Shown one piece after another: positions 26,322-35,478 of a stretch of 64,000 nucleotides of DNA. Under the pieces are notes generated by a model, which saw only the letters and a program-made list of their open reading frames with translations, did no database searches and was not told the DNA's origin. Source of the stretch: Gammaproteobacteria bacterium (lineage in GTDB: Bacteria > Pseudomonadota > Gammaproteobacteria > Pseudomonadales > Azotimanducaceae); the NCBI GenBank assembly GCA_026706935.1, contig JAPOXV010000018.1, positions 310,001-374,000 of the forward strand. The letters run 5' to 3'. Position 1 is the stretch's first letter; each line of letters begins with the position of its first letter. The translations under genes were made by a program, and so were the position numbers.

Positions 26322-26648
26322 ATGGATGTTCAGAGGCTTCTGGCGTCGTTGATAGAGAATGTAATCTGGTTGAAGATTCTCGCCGTATTTTTCATTGTCT
26401 ACGGCGTGCTTCAGTGCTTATCGATCGTTGGTCTCTTGGTTGGGTGGCTGCCTATTTGGCTGGGTGTGCTTTTATTTTCTTCAGCGAAACTTTTAGATTT
26501 AGTTGGGGAAGGAGGTAATTCAGAGCACGCGGTAGAGAGTATTGAGAAGATATCTCTCTACTTCAAGATTAGTGGCATCGTAGCACTAGTGTTTGTTGGT
26601 GTTCTTGTTGTGGTTGGGACTTTCGCTCTTTTCATCTTGTTTTCCTGA
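26322..26648 (+). CDS. DUF5362-like small membrane protein
   Basis: This 108-residue protein has two long hydrophobic segments near the N terminus (IWLKILAVFFIVYGVLQCLS and LLVGWLPIWLGVLLFSSAKLL), a short polar loop (GEGGNSEHAVESIEKI) and a third segment at the C terminus. The pattern agrees with DUF5362 integral membrane proteins of unknown function. A competing 86-residue frame at 26258-26518 overlaps it but lacks this organisation. It lies 239 bp upstream of imuA and is probably not part of the SOS operon. Confidence 0.75.
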   Translation: MDVQRLLASLIENVIWLKILAVFFIVYGVLQCLSIVGLLVGWLPIWLGVLLFSSAKLLDLVGEGGNSEHAVESIEKISLYFKISGIVALVFVGVLVVVGTFALFILFS

Positions 26649-26847
26649 GTGGCGTGATTCGGTTAGATATTGTGGGCTGTAGGCAATGAGTTTGGCACGG
26701 TGCTTGTTGGTTGTAATGTCTGGGCATGTTTAACTGAGGCATTCATAAGTTTTGCTGAATGGCTTTTTATAGCCTTTCTTTCCACGTGTGCTTTTACGTG
26801 AAAGTTCCAAGACTAGGAGTTGCTATCGAAAAGAGAGAATAATATAA

Positions 26848-26863
26848 CTGTATAAAATAACAC
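26848..26863. promoter_or_regulatory. LexA (SOS) box upstream of imuA
   Basis: CTGTATAAAATAACAC fits the gammaproteobacterial LexA consensus CTGT-N8-ACAG with one mismatch in the right half. It lies 24 bases before the imuA start codon and overlaps a TATAAC element (26843-26848) that may be the -10 box. This is the expected position for SOS repression of an imuA-imuB-dnaE2 cassette. Confidence 0.75.
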
Positions 26864-26887
26864 CTATACAAAGATATAGTTACTAAC

Positions 26888-27616
26888 ATGACATTGACAG
26901 CATCACTGTTTAACGACACTGGGCTATGGCGAGCTCGGGACTTGAATGGCCGCCAAGCAGCACCGTACGATCCAAGCCGAAGCACGGGTTTCCCACAACT
27001 CGACGAGTTGTTGATCAATGGAGGATGGCCACGTGCGGCGTTGGTCGAAATCCTTTGCGATCGCTATGGTGTCGGCGAATTACGTTTGTTGGCATCAGGT
27101 CTGACGCGACCTGCAAAAGACGCGCATTGGACGGTTTTGATCAATCCGCCCTGTGTTCCTTATGCGCCAGCGTTTCAAGCATTGGGGATCAACGTCCACG
27201 AACTGATGGTCGTCCATCCAAGCAGTCATCAGGAGGCGCTGTGGTCCTTCGAAGAGGTCATCGTGTCAGGCTCAACGCGGACAGTGTTGGCATGGCTGAG
27301 TGAAAGCGATCTTCAAGACAAGCAGCTACGCCGAATCCAGGCCAAGAGCAAAGAACACAAGGTGTTTAGCGTGTTATTTCGGCCGTTATCTGCAGAACAA
27401 CTTCCTTCAGCTGCCGAATTGCGTCTGAAGATCGAGCGGCAAACAATCGATCGCAAACTCGTCCTCTCGATCATCAAGCGCCGTGGTGGCTGGCGAGTTG
27501 ATGATCTCGAACTAGATTTGCCATGGGGTCCAACTGCCACTGATTCGCAACGTACGTGCCAGCTCCTTGCAGACTGGGAACGAACGCGTCGTGACATGAA
27601 GGCGGTTACGGTCTGA
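26888..27616 (+). CDS. imuA: ImuA, RecA/SulA-like component of the mutagenesis cassette
   Basis: This 242-residue protein resembles the RecA-like ImuA/SulA family: GFPQLDELLINGGWPRAALVEIL, then GELRLLASGL and WTVLINPPCVPYAPAFQALGI. It is a damage-inducible accessory protein that acts with ImuB and DnaE2 in translesion synthesis. The Walker A of true RecA is not intact. The C terminus (RRGGWRVDDLELDLPW) is conserved in this family. Its stop overlaps the imuB start (TGATG). The putative LexA box upstream implies SOS control. Confidence 0.9.
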   Translation: MTLTASLFNDTGLWRARDLNGRQAAPYDPSRSTGFPQLDELLINGGWPRAALVEILCDRYGVGELRLLASGLTRPAKDAHWTVLINPPCVPYAPAFQALGINVHELMVVHPSSHQEALWSFEEVIVSGSTRTVLAWLSESDLQDKQLRRIQAKSKEHKVFSVLFRPLSAEQLPSAAELRLKIERQTIDRKLVLSIIKRRGGWRVDDLELDLPWGPTATDSQRTCQLLADWERTRRDMKAVTV

Positions 27617-29049
27617 TGTTGTGGTTCGGCCTGCATCTGCCACTTCTAGCGTTAGAGGTTTTCGAACAACGCGAAATCAAAGATCAGGGCTTGCCAGCTG
27701 TGATCACTGAAACGCAACAGGTGTTTTGTGCTAACGAGTCTGCACGGGCGGCTGGTATTCGTTTGGGTGCAAACTTGGCGACAGCTAGGAGTTTGGTTCC
27801 TGAGCTGACTCACCATCCTCGGAATCAAGAAGCCGAATCACAACGAATGGAACGCTTGGTCATGACGGCCTACGAATTTACTCCCTATGTGAGTGTGGCT
27901 GATTTTGACGCGCTGTTGTTGGAGATGGAGGGAAGCCTCAAACTCTTCGGCGGCGTCAATCATGTTCGACGTAGGTTGCGGTCTCGCTTTGGGCGTGTTG
28001 GACACCGCGTTGCAGTAGGCGTTGCGCACACACCACGCGCATCGCTGGCATTCGCCAAGAGCGGCAACGATGCAATGTGGCCAGATTTTCCTGAAAGAAG
28101 CGAGATCGAGCGCATCGGGTTGCAACAGTTGGACGCAACGTCACTTGATTGTCTAGAACTCGAACCCAAAGTCCGTGAACGGTTCGTGAATATGGGCATG
28201 CGCAAAGTGGGAGACATCGTGCATGTTCCGAGACATGAGTTGCGCAAGCGATTCGGTGACGAACTGACTGAGTACGTGGCGCAACTGACAGGTGAACGCG
28301 TTGACCCATGGGAAGCAGAGCAACCTCCTGAATTGTTTAGTGAACGGTTGCATTTGATTGATCCAGTACGTGGAAAGGATGAAGTGCTGGAACCTATGGA
28401 GCACCTAGCCAAGGTGTTGTCGAAGTGGCTCGGGAAATTGAATTTGGGTGCACGGCGGCTACGGTGGGGTGTATACACGTTTGAGGGAGATGGGGCTGCG
28501 TTTGAAGTAGGGTTCGAACAACCCCGCCATGAAGTATCGGACATCATGGCGATCACCGGTTTACGTATGGAAACAGTTGATCTGCCTGGCGAAGCAATGA
28601 CGGTGACTTTAGACGCATTACGTACAGGCCATCTCGGTTTGAAGTGGGTCGAACGCGATGTATTAGGACAGACGCTCGCGCAGGCAACACCGTCACATGA
28701 ACTGCTTGACCGATTGACAGCGCGACTAGGTGATACGGCGCTCCAACGGTTTTGCATTCTTGATGATCATCGGCCAGAGTTCGCCTGGATGCCGACGGAC
28801 CAAGCTGATGCACATGATGCGTCAATCACAGTCCCTGAGCTTGGTCAAAGGCCATTGTGGTTGCTGGAACCGCCGATGCCTGTCCGAGCAGGTCATTTGC
28901 ACATCGTCAGCGGTCCTGAACGGATCCAATGCGGGTGGTGGGATCACGAACAGCACCGCGATTATTTCGTAGCCCGAGACCGCGATGAAACCTGGTGTTG
29001 GTGCTTCCGCGATATGCAAGGTTGGTTTGTCCATGGCTATTTCGCCTGA
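27616..29049 (+). CDS. imuB: ImuB, catalytically inactive Y-family polymerase homologue
   Basis: This 477-residue Y-family relative starts with LWFGLHLPLLALEVFEQR, where the catalytic Asp of active Y polymerases is absent. The second metal-binding region, VSVADFDALLLEMEG, also lacks the normal SIDE/DE pair. It therefore serves as an adaptor linking the beta clamp, ImuA and DnaE2. The C-terminal block RIQCGWWDHEQHRDYFVARDR is typical of ImuB. It overlaps both imuA (1 base) and dnaE2 (17 bases), showing a tightly coupled three-gene cassette. Confidence 0.93.
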   Translation: MLWFGLHLPLLALEVFEQREIKDQGLPAVITETQQVFCANESARAAGIRLGANLATARSLVPELTHHPRNQEAESQRMERLVMTAYEFTPYVSVADFDALLLEMEGSLKLFGGVNHVRRRLRSRFGRVGHRVAVGVAHTPRASLAFAKSGNDAMWPDFPERSEIERIGLQQLDATSLDCLELEPKVRERFVNMGMRKVGDIVHVPRHELRKRFGDELTEYVAQLTGERVDPWEAEQPPELFSERLHLIDPVRGKDEVLEPMEHLAKVLSKWLGKLNLGARRLRWGVYTFEGDGAAFEVGFEQPRHEVSDIMAITGLRMETVDLPGEAMTVTLDALRTGHLGLKWVERDVLGQTLAQATPSHELLDRLTARLGDTALQRFCILDDHRPEFAWMPTDQADAHDASITVPELGQRPLWLLEPPMPVRAGHLHIVSGPERIQCGWWDHEQHRDYFVARDRDETWCWCFRDMQGWFVHGYFA

Positions 29050-32000
29050 ACAGACTTCAGGGATTGGGTTTGCGGAACTGCACTGCAAATCCAACTACTC
29101 GTTCTTGACCGGTGCATCGCATCCAGAAGAACTGGTTGTTCAGGCACACGCATTAGGTTATCGAGCGATCGCCATCACGGACGAATGTTCGTTTTGTGGC
29201 ATCGTCAAGGCACACGAGGCGGCTAAGGCAAACGGCATGCACCTTATCGTCGGTGCCGAATTCAAACTTTCCGTTGCCTCGTTCGATTCCGTTGAGATCG
29301 TGCTGCTAGCTCCGACACTGACTGCTTATCAGCACCTATCCAGCTTAATCACTGCAGCACGGCGCAATGCAGAGAAGGGTGAGTATTTGCTTGAGATGAG
29401 CATGCTGGAAAGTGTCCGTGATTGCTTCGCAATCTGGCCCGTGCGATGCGGAACGGTCGATGACTTGGTACCGGTAGGGGAAGCACTGCACACATGCCTG
29501 CCACGTCTATGGCTGGCACTTGAATTGTTCATGGATGGCGAGGACACCCGCAAGACCGCGACTGCCCTTGAATTAGCGTTGACGTTGAACTTGCCGATCG
29601 TTGCAACAAACGATGTTCATATGCACGTTCCAGAACGAAAGCGGCTCTTAGATACGCTTACAGCGATTCGCGTCGGCACTCCGGTCAGCAAACTCGGTGC
29701 ATTGGTAGCTTCAAATGGCGAACGCCATTTGCGGCCACTTCAAACCTTGCAAGAGCTTTACCACGAAGGGATGTTGGTCGAATCTGTTCGCATCGCGGAA
29801 GCCTGCACTTTCACGATGGATCAACTGGCTTATGAATATCCTGCGAACTTAGTGCCACCAGGTCTCACTCCCGCCCAACATTTGCGCCAACTCACGTTTG
29901 ATGGCGCCAACGAACGCTGGTCCTACGGCATACCCCCGGATGTTGTCGAGTTGTTGGAAAAAGAACTAAAGCTGGTTTCAGAACTGAACTACGAGATGTA
30001 CTTTCTGACGGTCCACGACATTGTTCGTTTCGCACGCGAACGCGGCATTTTGTGCCAGGGAAGGGGATCTGCTGCGAACTCGGCCGTCTGTTTCTGTTTG
30101 ATGATCACCGCAGTAGATCCTGCACGGATTCACTTGTTGTTTGAACGATTTGTATCGAAAGAACGTCACGAGCCACCTGATATCGATGTTGATTTCGAAC
30201 ACGAACGTCGCGAGGAAGTCATTCAGTACATCTATGAACGCTATACCCGTGACCACGCTGCCTTGGCTGCGACCTTAATCACCTACCGACCACGTAGCGC
30301 AATTCGTGACGTCGGGAAGGCATTGGGCTTCGATCTGGATTTGGTTGACCTCTTGGCGAAATCGATGTCTTGGTGGGATGCTAAAGAGGTCATCGACGAG
30401 CGTTTGCGTGAATTTGGATTGGACCCGCGTGCGTTAGAAGTCAAACAGTTTGTTGCTTTGGTGACCGAAATTCTTGGTTTCCCTCGTCATTTGTCGCAAC
30501 ATGTCGGTGGCTTCGTAATTTCGGAACGTCCACTTTCGCAACTGGTACCGATCGAGAATGCTGCGATGCCTGATCGCACAGTCATCCAGTGGGATAAGTA
30601 CGACCTGGAAACGATGAATCTGATGAAGGTCGACGTACTCGGATTAGGCATGCTAAGTGCAATTCGAAAAGCGTTCGAATACGCCAACGAATTCCATCAC
30701 CTGCGTGGATCCGAACGATTGACGTTGGCGACTGTACCTCCGGAAGATCCAGCGACCTATGAAATGCTTCAGCAAGCTGACAGTGTGGGCGTATTTCAAG
30801 TTGAATCGCGTGCGCAAATGTCCATGTTGCCACGCCTTAGGCCAGCGTGCTTTTACGACTTGGTGATTGAAGTCGCCATCGTACGGCCAGGTCCCATTCA
30901 AGGCGATATGGTGCATCCGTATCTAAAACGTCGCCAAGGGCTTGAACCTATTACTTACTCAAGTCCAGAAGTGAAAAAGGTTCTTGAACGGACGTTTGGC
31001 ATCCCGATCTTTCAGGAGCAGGTCATCGAACTGGCCATGGTGGCAGCGGGTTTCACTGCAGGGGAAGCGGATCAACTTCGACGGGCGATGGCAGCATGGA
31101 AACGTAAAGGCGGTCTTGACGAGATTGGCCAAAAGCTGATCAACGGCATGCTAGAACGAGGCCATCCAGAAGATTTCGCCAAGAGAATATCGGAACAGAT
31201 CAAAGGCTTTGGCGAATACGGTTTTCCCGAATCGCATGCAGCCAGCTTTGCCTTACTGGTATACGTTTCATCGTGGTTAAAACGACATGAACCTGCCGCG
31301 TTCTATTGCGGATTGTTAAACAGCCAGCCGATGGGCTTTTATTCACCCTCACAGTTAGTGCAGGATGCCATGCGGCATGACATTGAAGTGTTGCCTGTGG
31401 ACGTGCAATGCAGTACCTGGGATTACCACTTGGAACGTACTGATCAGGTGTCGGCAAGTGATATTCGGCAGCAGGGCGCACTACGCGTGGGATTTCGTCA
31501 AATCAAAGGTTTGAACGAAGACGTAGGTCTCGTCATTGAAGCAAATCAGCCGTATCAAGACATAGACGACTTGGCGCGACGGGCAGACTTGAATGACCGC
31601 GATTTGACGTTTCTGGCACGCGCTGGTGCTCTAGCCACGCTTTGTGGGCACCGACATCAAGCGCATTGGGACGCAGCAGGTGTTGAAGCACCAACCCGAT
31701 TGGCAACGATGGCGGAAGCATTTGAAGCCTATGTCACCGAAGTCCGGTTAGCGTCCCCTACAGTCGGCGACGATACTGTGTCGGACTATCGCTATTTAGG
31801 ACTGACACTAGGAGCCCACCCAATGTCTCTACTAAGGCAACATGAAGTGTTTCGGCGTTGTACTACGGCAGCTACGCTGAGCACCTTGAGGCCAGGACGA
31901 TATGTCCAGTTAGCAGGATTAGTGACGTGTCGACAACGTCCAAGTTCAGCGACAGGTGTGTTGTTCCTCACGGTCGAAGATGAAACGGGAAATGCAAATT

Positions 32001-32206
32001 TAGTAGCCTGGGAAGCTGTGGTTGAAAGATTCCGAAAAACGCTCGTGCATGGGCAATTGCTGATGGTAAAAGGCGTTATTGATCGAGAAGGGGAGGTCGT
32101 GCATGTGATGGTTGGGTATGCACAAGACATGACTGAATGTCTTGATCAACTAACGACATCAGATGAAAAAACAGGTACGTTGACTCGTTCACATGATTTT
32201 CATTGA
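29033..32206 (+). CDS. dnaE2: Error-prone DNA polymerase DnaE2 (ImuC)
   Basis: This 1057-residue C-family polymerase has a PHP domain at the N terminus (FAELHCKSNYSFLTGASHPEELV), the palm with catalytic aspartates in PPDIDVDFEHERREEVI, finger region residues such as GRGSAANSAVCF, the helix-hairpin-helix region, and a C-terminal OB fold (YVQLAGLVTCRQRPSSATG). DnaE2 is the polymerase that performs mutagenic bypass with ImuB. An in-frame ATG at 28985 adds 16 residues lacking conservation, so I prefer ATG at 29033. The beta-clamp motif could not be assigned with certainty. Confidence 0.93.
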   Translation: MAISPEQTSGIGFAELHCKSNYSFLTGASHPEELVVQAHALGYRAIAITDECSFCGIVKAHEAAKANGMHLIVGAEFKLSVASFDSVEIVLLAPTLTAYQHLSSLITAARRNAEKGEYLLEMSMLESVRDCFAIWPVRCGTVDDLVPVGEALHTCLPRLWLALELFMDGEDTRKTATALELALTLNLPIVATNDVHMHVPERKRLLDTLTAIRVGTPVSKLGALVASNGERHLRPLQTLQELYHEGMLVESVRIAEACTFTMDQLAYEYPANLVPPGLTPAQHLRQLTFDGANERWSYGIPPDVVELLEKELKLVSELNYEMYFLTVHDIVRFARERGILCQGRGSAANSAVCFCLMITAVDPARIHLLFERFVSKERHEPPDIDVDFEHERREEVIQYIYERYTRDHAALAATLITYRPRSAIRDVGKALGFDLDLVDLLAKSMSWWDAKEVIDERLREFGLDPRALEVKQFVALVTEILGFPRHLSQHVGGFVISERPLSQLVPIENAAMPDRTVIQWDKYDLETMNLMKVDVLGLGMLSAIRKAFEYANEFHHLRGSERLTLATVPPEDPATYEMLQQADSVGVFQVESRAQMSMLPRLRPACFYDLVIEVAIVRPGPIQGDMVHPYLKRRQGLEPITYSSPEVKKVLERTFGIPIFQEQVIELAMVAAGFTAGEADQLRRAMAAWKRKGGLDEIGQKLINGMLERGHPEDFAKRISEQIKGFGEYGFPESHAASFALLVYVSSWLKRHEPAAFYCGLLNSQPMGFYSPSQLVQDAMRHDIEVLPVDVQCSTWDYHLERTDQVSASDIRQQGALRVGFRQIKGLNEDVGLVIEANQPYQDIDDLARRADLNDRDLTFLARAGALATLCGHRHQAHWDAAGVEAPTRLATMAEAFEAYVTEVRLASPTVGDDTVSDYRYLGLTLGAHPMSLLRQHEVFRRCTTAATLSTLRPGRYVQLAGLVTCRQRPSSATGVLFLTVEDETGNANLVAWEAVVERFRKTLVHGQLLMVKGVIDREGEVVHVMVGYAQDMTECLDQLTTSDEKTGTLTRSHDFH

Positions 32207-32279
32207 GCGCTAAAAGTGACGTGAGAATTACCTATCGCCGAAGCAGCCCTGGTACTACCACTATTAGAAGAACACAACA

Positions 32280-32429
32280 ATGGATAAGCGTAGAAATCAC
32301 TCGATGGGATACGATTGCGGACTCTTTGACACGGCAGCTCACGTATTCAAAGCCAAGTCTATGGCTTTCAAGGAGAAAGGCAATCAGCGTGCACAAGAGG
32401 CACGTGAATGGCACTTTAAAACAGAATAA
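32280..32429 (+). CDS. Possible small polar protein, 49 residues
   Basis: A frame from ATG 32280 encodes a compact, charged peptide with segments such as AAHVFKAKSMAF and GNQRAQEAREWHF. The codon pattern looks bacterial and the frame fills most of the space between dnaE2 and the next gene. A 76-residue frame overlaps it in another phase. There is only a weak GAAGAA element upstream and no recognised family, so it may be chance. Confidence 0.33.
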   Translation: MDKRRNHSMGYDCGLFDTAAHVFKAKSMAFKEKGNQRAQEAREWHFKTE

Positions 32430-32452
32430 TTGACCTGCATCAGGAATGGATT

Positions 32453-33343
32453 GTGAAGAGATTGAGGAGCAAAGCTAGATCGATGTCCAGAGAGCAACTA
32501 AGCAACGATGGTTTAGCAGGTCCATTTATGCTCGCAGATTGTTCTATTCTCGATGCTGTGTGCGAAGTGGCTATAGAGTTGCAACTATTGCAAGCTCAGC
32601 AGAACAAGCTCGCTGCGTTAGCAGGCAGAGAAGATCTGCAACGTTGGACGACATTGATTAATCGGCACATGGCATTTCAGCCGATTCAGGACTTATTTGG
32701 AGATGCAAATTTGCACGCTGTGATAGCAGAACATTTTGGCACTGGACTGGTGCTGTGGCAGACCAAGTTTTTCCCTAAGTACCCAGGCGTGGGAGAGAAT
32801 AAATGGCATCACGATCGCATGATGGAAAATGGCAGCGACCCTGTCAATCTCTACGATACTAGCAACCATTTTTCATTCGTAATTGCGTTGACGGATCTCG
32901 GAACCGATGCAGGTAGGATCGAGTTCATTCAAGGTTCACATCAACCAATCGATGGTTTAGACCGAGATGACTTGGCACGTCTATTCCATAAAATGCCTGA
33001 GGTAGTTCACGACAGGATCAGACCGCTGACACTAAAGCGGGGGGAATTTGCAATATTCCATTCCCAAGTATTGCATCGTTCGCTGGCGTATGGTCATCGC
33101 GAGGAGGATTGGCGACCCGGTTATTTTGGCGCGCCGAATCCTGTATTAAGACGACAAGCGGACGTGCGTAAGGGAAGGGTCTCGTTGGCAGCTCGACTGG
33201 CTCGGAAGGAAACTGTCATCACGGAACGATGGGGGGCTAATCCTGCAGGCGCTCCTACAGCGATCGCGGAACCTGTACCTTATTACGACGAGAGTTCTCA
33301 ACAGGTGGTAAGAAAAGAAACCGCTGTTCTACCTTTTAACTAA
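32453..33343 (+). CDS. Phytanoyl-CoA dioxygenase-like oxygenase
   Basis: This 296-residue protein has the PhyH beta-helix pattern: iron ligands HxD in KWHHDRMMENG, IEFIQGSHQPIDG as the PGSH-type strand, and a distal His in HSQVLHRSLAYG, with Arg in DWRPGY as a possible 2-oxoglutarate contact. It is shorter than the other PhyH copies in the window and quite diverged from them. The start is GTG at 32453, preceded by AGGAATGGA. No obvious operon partner: the tRNA-Asn gene lies on the opposite strand downstream. Confidence 0.82.
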   Translation: MKRLRSKARSMSREQLSNDGLAGPFMLADCSILDAVCEVAIELQLLQAQQNKLAALAGREDLQRWTTLINRHMAFQPIQDLFGDANLHAVIAEHFGTGLVLWQTKFFPKYPGVGENKWHHDRMMENGSDPVNLYDTSNHFSFVIALTDLGTDAGRIEFIQGSHQPIDGLDRDDLARLFHKMPEVVHDRIRPLTLKRGEFAIFHSQVLHRSLAYGHREEDWRPGYFGAPNPVLRRQADVRKGRVSLAARLARKETVITERWGANPAGAPTAIAEPVPYYDESSQQVVRKETAVLPFN

Positions 33344-33423
33344 GCGACAAGGATTGCGTTTATTGATACGCATAGATCGACGGAACGCGTTGATCACAGT
33401 TCGTTACGCTATTTAAAGAAAAA

Positions 33424-33499
33424 TGGCTCCGCCTGCTGGGCTCGAACCAGCGACAGGTTGATTAACAGTCAACTGCTCTACCAACTGAGCTAAGGCGGA
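33424..33499 (-). tRNA. tRNA-Asn (GTT anticodon)
   Basis: Read on the minus strand, a 76-base cloverleaf fits: acceptor TCCGCCT pairs with AGGCGGA, the D arm contains AGCTCAGTTGGTAGAGC, the anticodon loop CTGTTAA sits between GTTGA and TCAAC, and the T arm contains GGTTCGAGCCC. GTT reads Asn codons. CCA is encoded at the 3' end. Confidence 0.97.
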
Positions 33500-33509
33500 T
33501 TAGGCGCGG

Positions 33510-33515
33510 ATTATA
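33510..33515 (-). promoter_or_regulatory. -10 box of the tRNA-Asn promoter
   Basis: On the minus strand a perfect TATAAT lies ten bases before the tRNA 5' end and is followed by a GC-rich discriminator (CCGCGCC), as in stringently controlled stable-RNA promoters. The best -35 candidate, TTACCG with an 18-base spacer, is weak. Confidence 0.6.
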
Positions 33516-33618
33516 AAAAGCGATAGGCTAAATCGGTAAGGCTTCCAACGCACGTCGGCTGGACTTGAAGCAGATATAACGTCCTTAAAATTGCCGCGAT
33601 TTCCCCACGTACCATCCC

Positions 33619-33939
33619 ATGCCCCGCGTTACTTACGTTGAATTTGATGGCACGCCACACGAAATCGATGCCGCAATAGGCACGTCTTTGATGCTCAACG
33701 CCATTAATAACAATGTTCCGGGTATCGATGCGGATTGTGGAGGCGAATGTTCGTGCGCGACGTGCCACGTCATACTCTCTGACGAGTGGTTTGATCGTCT
33801 CGGTGAACCGAGTGAAAATGAAGACGCGATGCTTGGGTTGAACCCCGAGCGAACCGACAATTCTCGGCTTTCGTGTCAAATCCCTGTGACAGAGGAAATG
33901 GACGGACTTGTCGTCTCTTTGCCGGAATTCCAGTTTTAG
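33619..33939 (+). CDS. [2Fe-2S] ferredoxin, adrenodoxin/putidaredoxin type
   Basis: This 106-residue electron carrier has the adrenodoxin-type cluster motif: CGGECSCATC supplies three cluster cysteines, and LSCQIPV supplies the fourth. The RLSCQIPVTEEMDGLVV end is typical of ferredoxins serving cytochrome P450 or iron-sulfur assembly. No P450 or ferredoxin reductase lies nearby. It is the only plus-strand gene between the tRNA and the AAA_14 gene. The second Cys in the GGEC segment is extra and not expected to bind iron. Confidence 0.93.
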   Translation: MPRVTYVEFDGTPHEIDAAIGTSLMLNAINNNVPGIDADCGGECSCATCHVILSDEWFDRLGEPSENEDAMLGLNPERTDNSRLSCQIPVTEEMDGLVVSLPEFQF

Positions 33940-34074
33940 CTACGACCGCTCGGCACGTTAGCACCTCAAGATCAAGCAGCTAACGCCAATGAGTTTGGAA
34001 AATCCGACTGCGAAAGTCGACATTTCTCGACACCCACGGTTTACTCAATATAGTTTCTAATCTGGTACGGTAGC

Positions 34075-35382
34075 TTAGAGATCTTTCAGAAACTGTACAT
34101 CGTACAGTGGCCAAGTCGATGTGCGACCGACATGCGTACGCACTGGAACGTTTGCGAACTTTAGAGCACGTTTGGGATGAAATCTATCAATATAGGAACT
34201 AAGACTTTTGGCTCGAGTTCGTTTCCCACTTTTTACTTCAATAGGAAGAACCGAGCCATCTTGTGATCTATGCAGAAATTCGATCTCCGCTCTAGCTTGC
34301 TGCCAGCTATACATTGGATACGAAACGCGCGCTCGATATTCAGTTGCGAAGAAATTCTCGGCGTAAAAACCTTTGTAGGTCAAGTCTTGCTTGTGATGGT
34401 CTGTGTAGGTGAGTCCTAGTAGATTTCCGAGAAGTCCAATGTCAAATAGGAAGAGTTTAAAAAGGTTCTCCTTTGCGATCGCTGCCAGAGGTGGATTTGG
34501 TCGTGAGTCGATCAAACTGCTCCGCCATAGAAGGCGTGCTTTCTCAAGCCAAGCAATCGGACTACGTAGACTCGCATATCTGTTTTTACCAGGCAATACG
34601 TCATTAAAACGGTATCGTTGTACTGACGTGTCCACGTATTGCGCGAGCTGGCTCCCAACGTTTCTGAAGACCGCTTCAATCTGAAATGCAGGAACGTGCG
34701 AGTCATACTTGCCGAAGTCTCGAATAAATCCTGCCAAAATAGCTTGCTGGATCTCGGTGATTCGCTGAATGCGTGCGTTAATCCCATCTAATGGTTCAAT
34801 CCAAGCCGCGACAGTTTCAGGCATGCCTCCAACGAAGTAAAAATCACACAACATGCCCCAGAGTAGATTGTGAACCGTCGAATTTCGAACTTGGTTTTGA
34901 AACGCTGTTATTAGCGAGGGAGACCCACACGCGTTGATAAATTCTTCGAAGCACATCGGGAAAAGTTCAAGCAATTCAACCTTACCGACGGGAAACGATC
35001 GCATCAGCCCGAGATTAGAACCGGATGCGCAAAGGAATATATCTGGTCTACGTTCTGCGAAGTACTTCAAAGAACTTAGCGCACGTTCGCACTCTCCCAC
35101 CTCGTCAAAGAAGATAAGGTCGTGCTTCTGATCGATGTCCCGACCTAACGCCAATCCGATTCTGTTTAGCAGTGCATCCGGGTGTAGCTCACCTTCAAAG
35201 ACATCACTTAGACTCGGATTCTCCAAAAAGTCAAGTTTGTGAATACGACGAAATTCGCGTTCGCCAAAGATGCTCTCAACGAGATATGTTTTGCCGGTTT
35301 GTCGTGCGCCGTCTACCAGTATCGGCTTTCTATCTGAACGGGTTTTCCAATCAATCAGCGTTTGATATGCTAGGCGTTCCAC
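34075..35382 (-). CDS. AAA_14/DUF4143 family ATPase
   Basis: This 435-residue protein has Walker A GARQTGKTYLV, Walker B LIFFDEVGECE and a sensor-like LCASGSNLG, followed by a DUF4143 C-terminal region (ENFFATEYRARVSYPMYSW, EIEFLHRSQDGSVLPIEVK). The DUF4143 end resembles restriction-endonuclease-like folds (the E-x-E-V-K pattern). Such proteins are common, their role is unknown, and they are often horizontally spread. GTG at 35382 is the start. The upstream DNA contains two 26-bp repeats and a hairpin, so expression is likely controlled. It is not linked to any partner gene. Confidence 0.88.
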   Translation of the reverse strand: MERLAYQTLIDWKTRSDRKPILVDGARQTGKTYLVESIFGEREFRRIHKLDFLENPSLSDVFEGELHPDALLNRIGLALGRDIDQKHDLIFFDEVGECERALSSLKYFAERRPDIFLCASGSNLGLMRSFPVGKVELLELFPMCFEEFINACGSPSLITAFQNQVRNSTVHNLLWGMLCDFYFVGGMPETVAAWIEPLDGINARIQRITEIQQAILAGFIRDFGKYDSHVPAFQIEAVFRNVGSQLAQYVDTSVQRYRFNDVLPGKNRYASLRSPIAWLEKARLLWRSSLIDSRPNPPLAAIAKENLFKLFLFDIGLLGNLLGLTYTDHHKQDLTYKGFYAENFFATEYRARVSYPMYSWQQARAEIEFLHRSQDGSVLPIEVKSGKRTRAKSLSSYIDRFHPKRALKFANVPVRTHVGRTSTWPLYDVQFLKDL

Positions 35383-35420
35383 TTGCCACTTAAATATTTA
35401 AAGGCCGAATTTTAGACAAA

Positions 35421-35478
35421 ATTACATTTTTATGCGCGTAAAAGTGCCTTAGATTACATTTTTATGCGCGTAAAAGTG
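35421..35478. repeat. Two 26-bp direct repeats, likely operator
   Basis: The same 26 bases (attacattttta then tgcgcgtaaaagtg) occur at 35421-35446 and 35453-35478, exactly 32 bp apart start to start. Each unit is an imperfect dyad: the halves CATTTTTATGC and GCGTAAAAGTG match at 9 of 11 positions. The repeats lie 39-96 bp before the minus-strand AAA_14 start. Two phased dyads three helical turns apart are typical of cooperative repressor binding. It is inferred, not shown. Confidence 0.8.

Noticed and set aside
26258-26518. An 86-residue frame overlapping the DUF5362-like gene
   Set aside because: It shares DNA with the better supported frame at 26322 and lacks the membrane organisation of the family.
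27960-28757. A 265-residue minus-strand open frame inside imuB
   Set aside because: It is antisense to a strongly conserved gene, is Ser/Thr/Arg rich and has no recognisable motif; a typical shadow.
32203-32433. A 76-residue plus-strand frame after dnaE2
   Set aside because: It overlaps the dnaE2 stop and has no family features; the 49-residue frame in another phase is somewhat more plausible but still weak.
35421-35478. The two 26-bp repeats as a CRISPR array
   Set aside because: Only two units, a 6-base gap instead of a 30-base spacer, and no cas genes.
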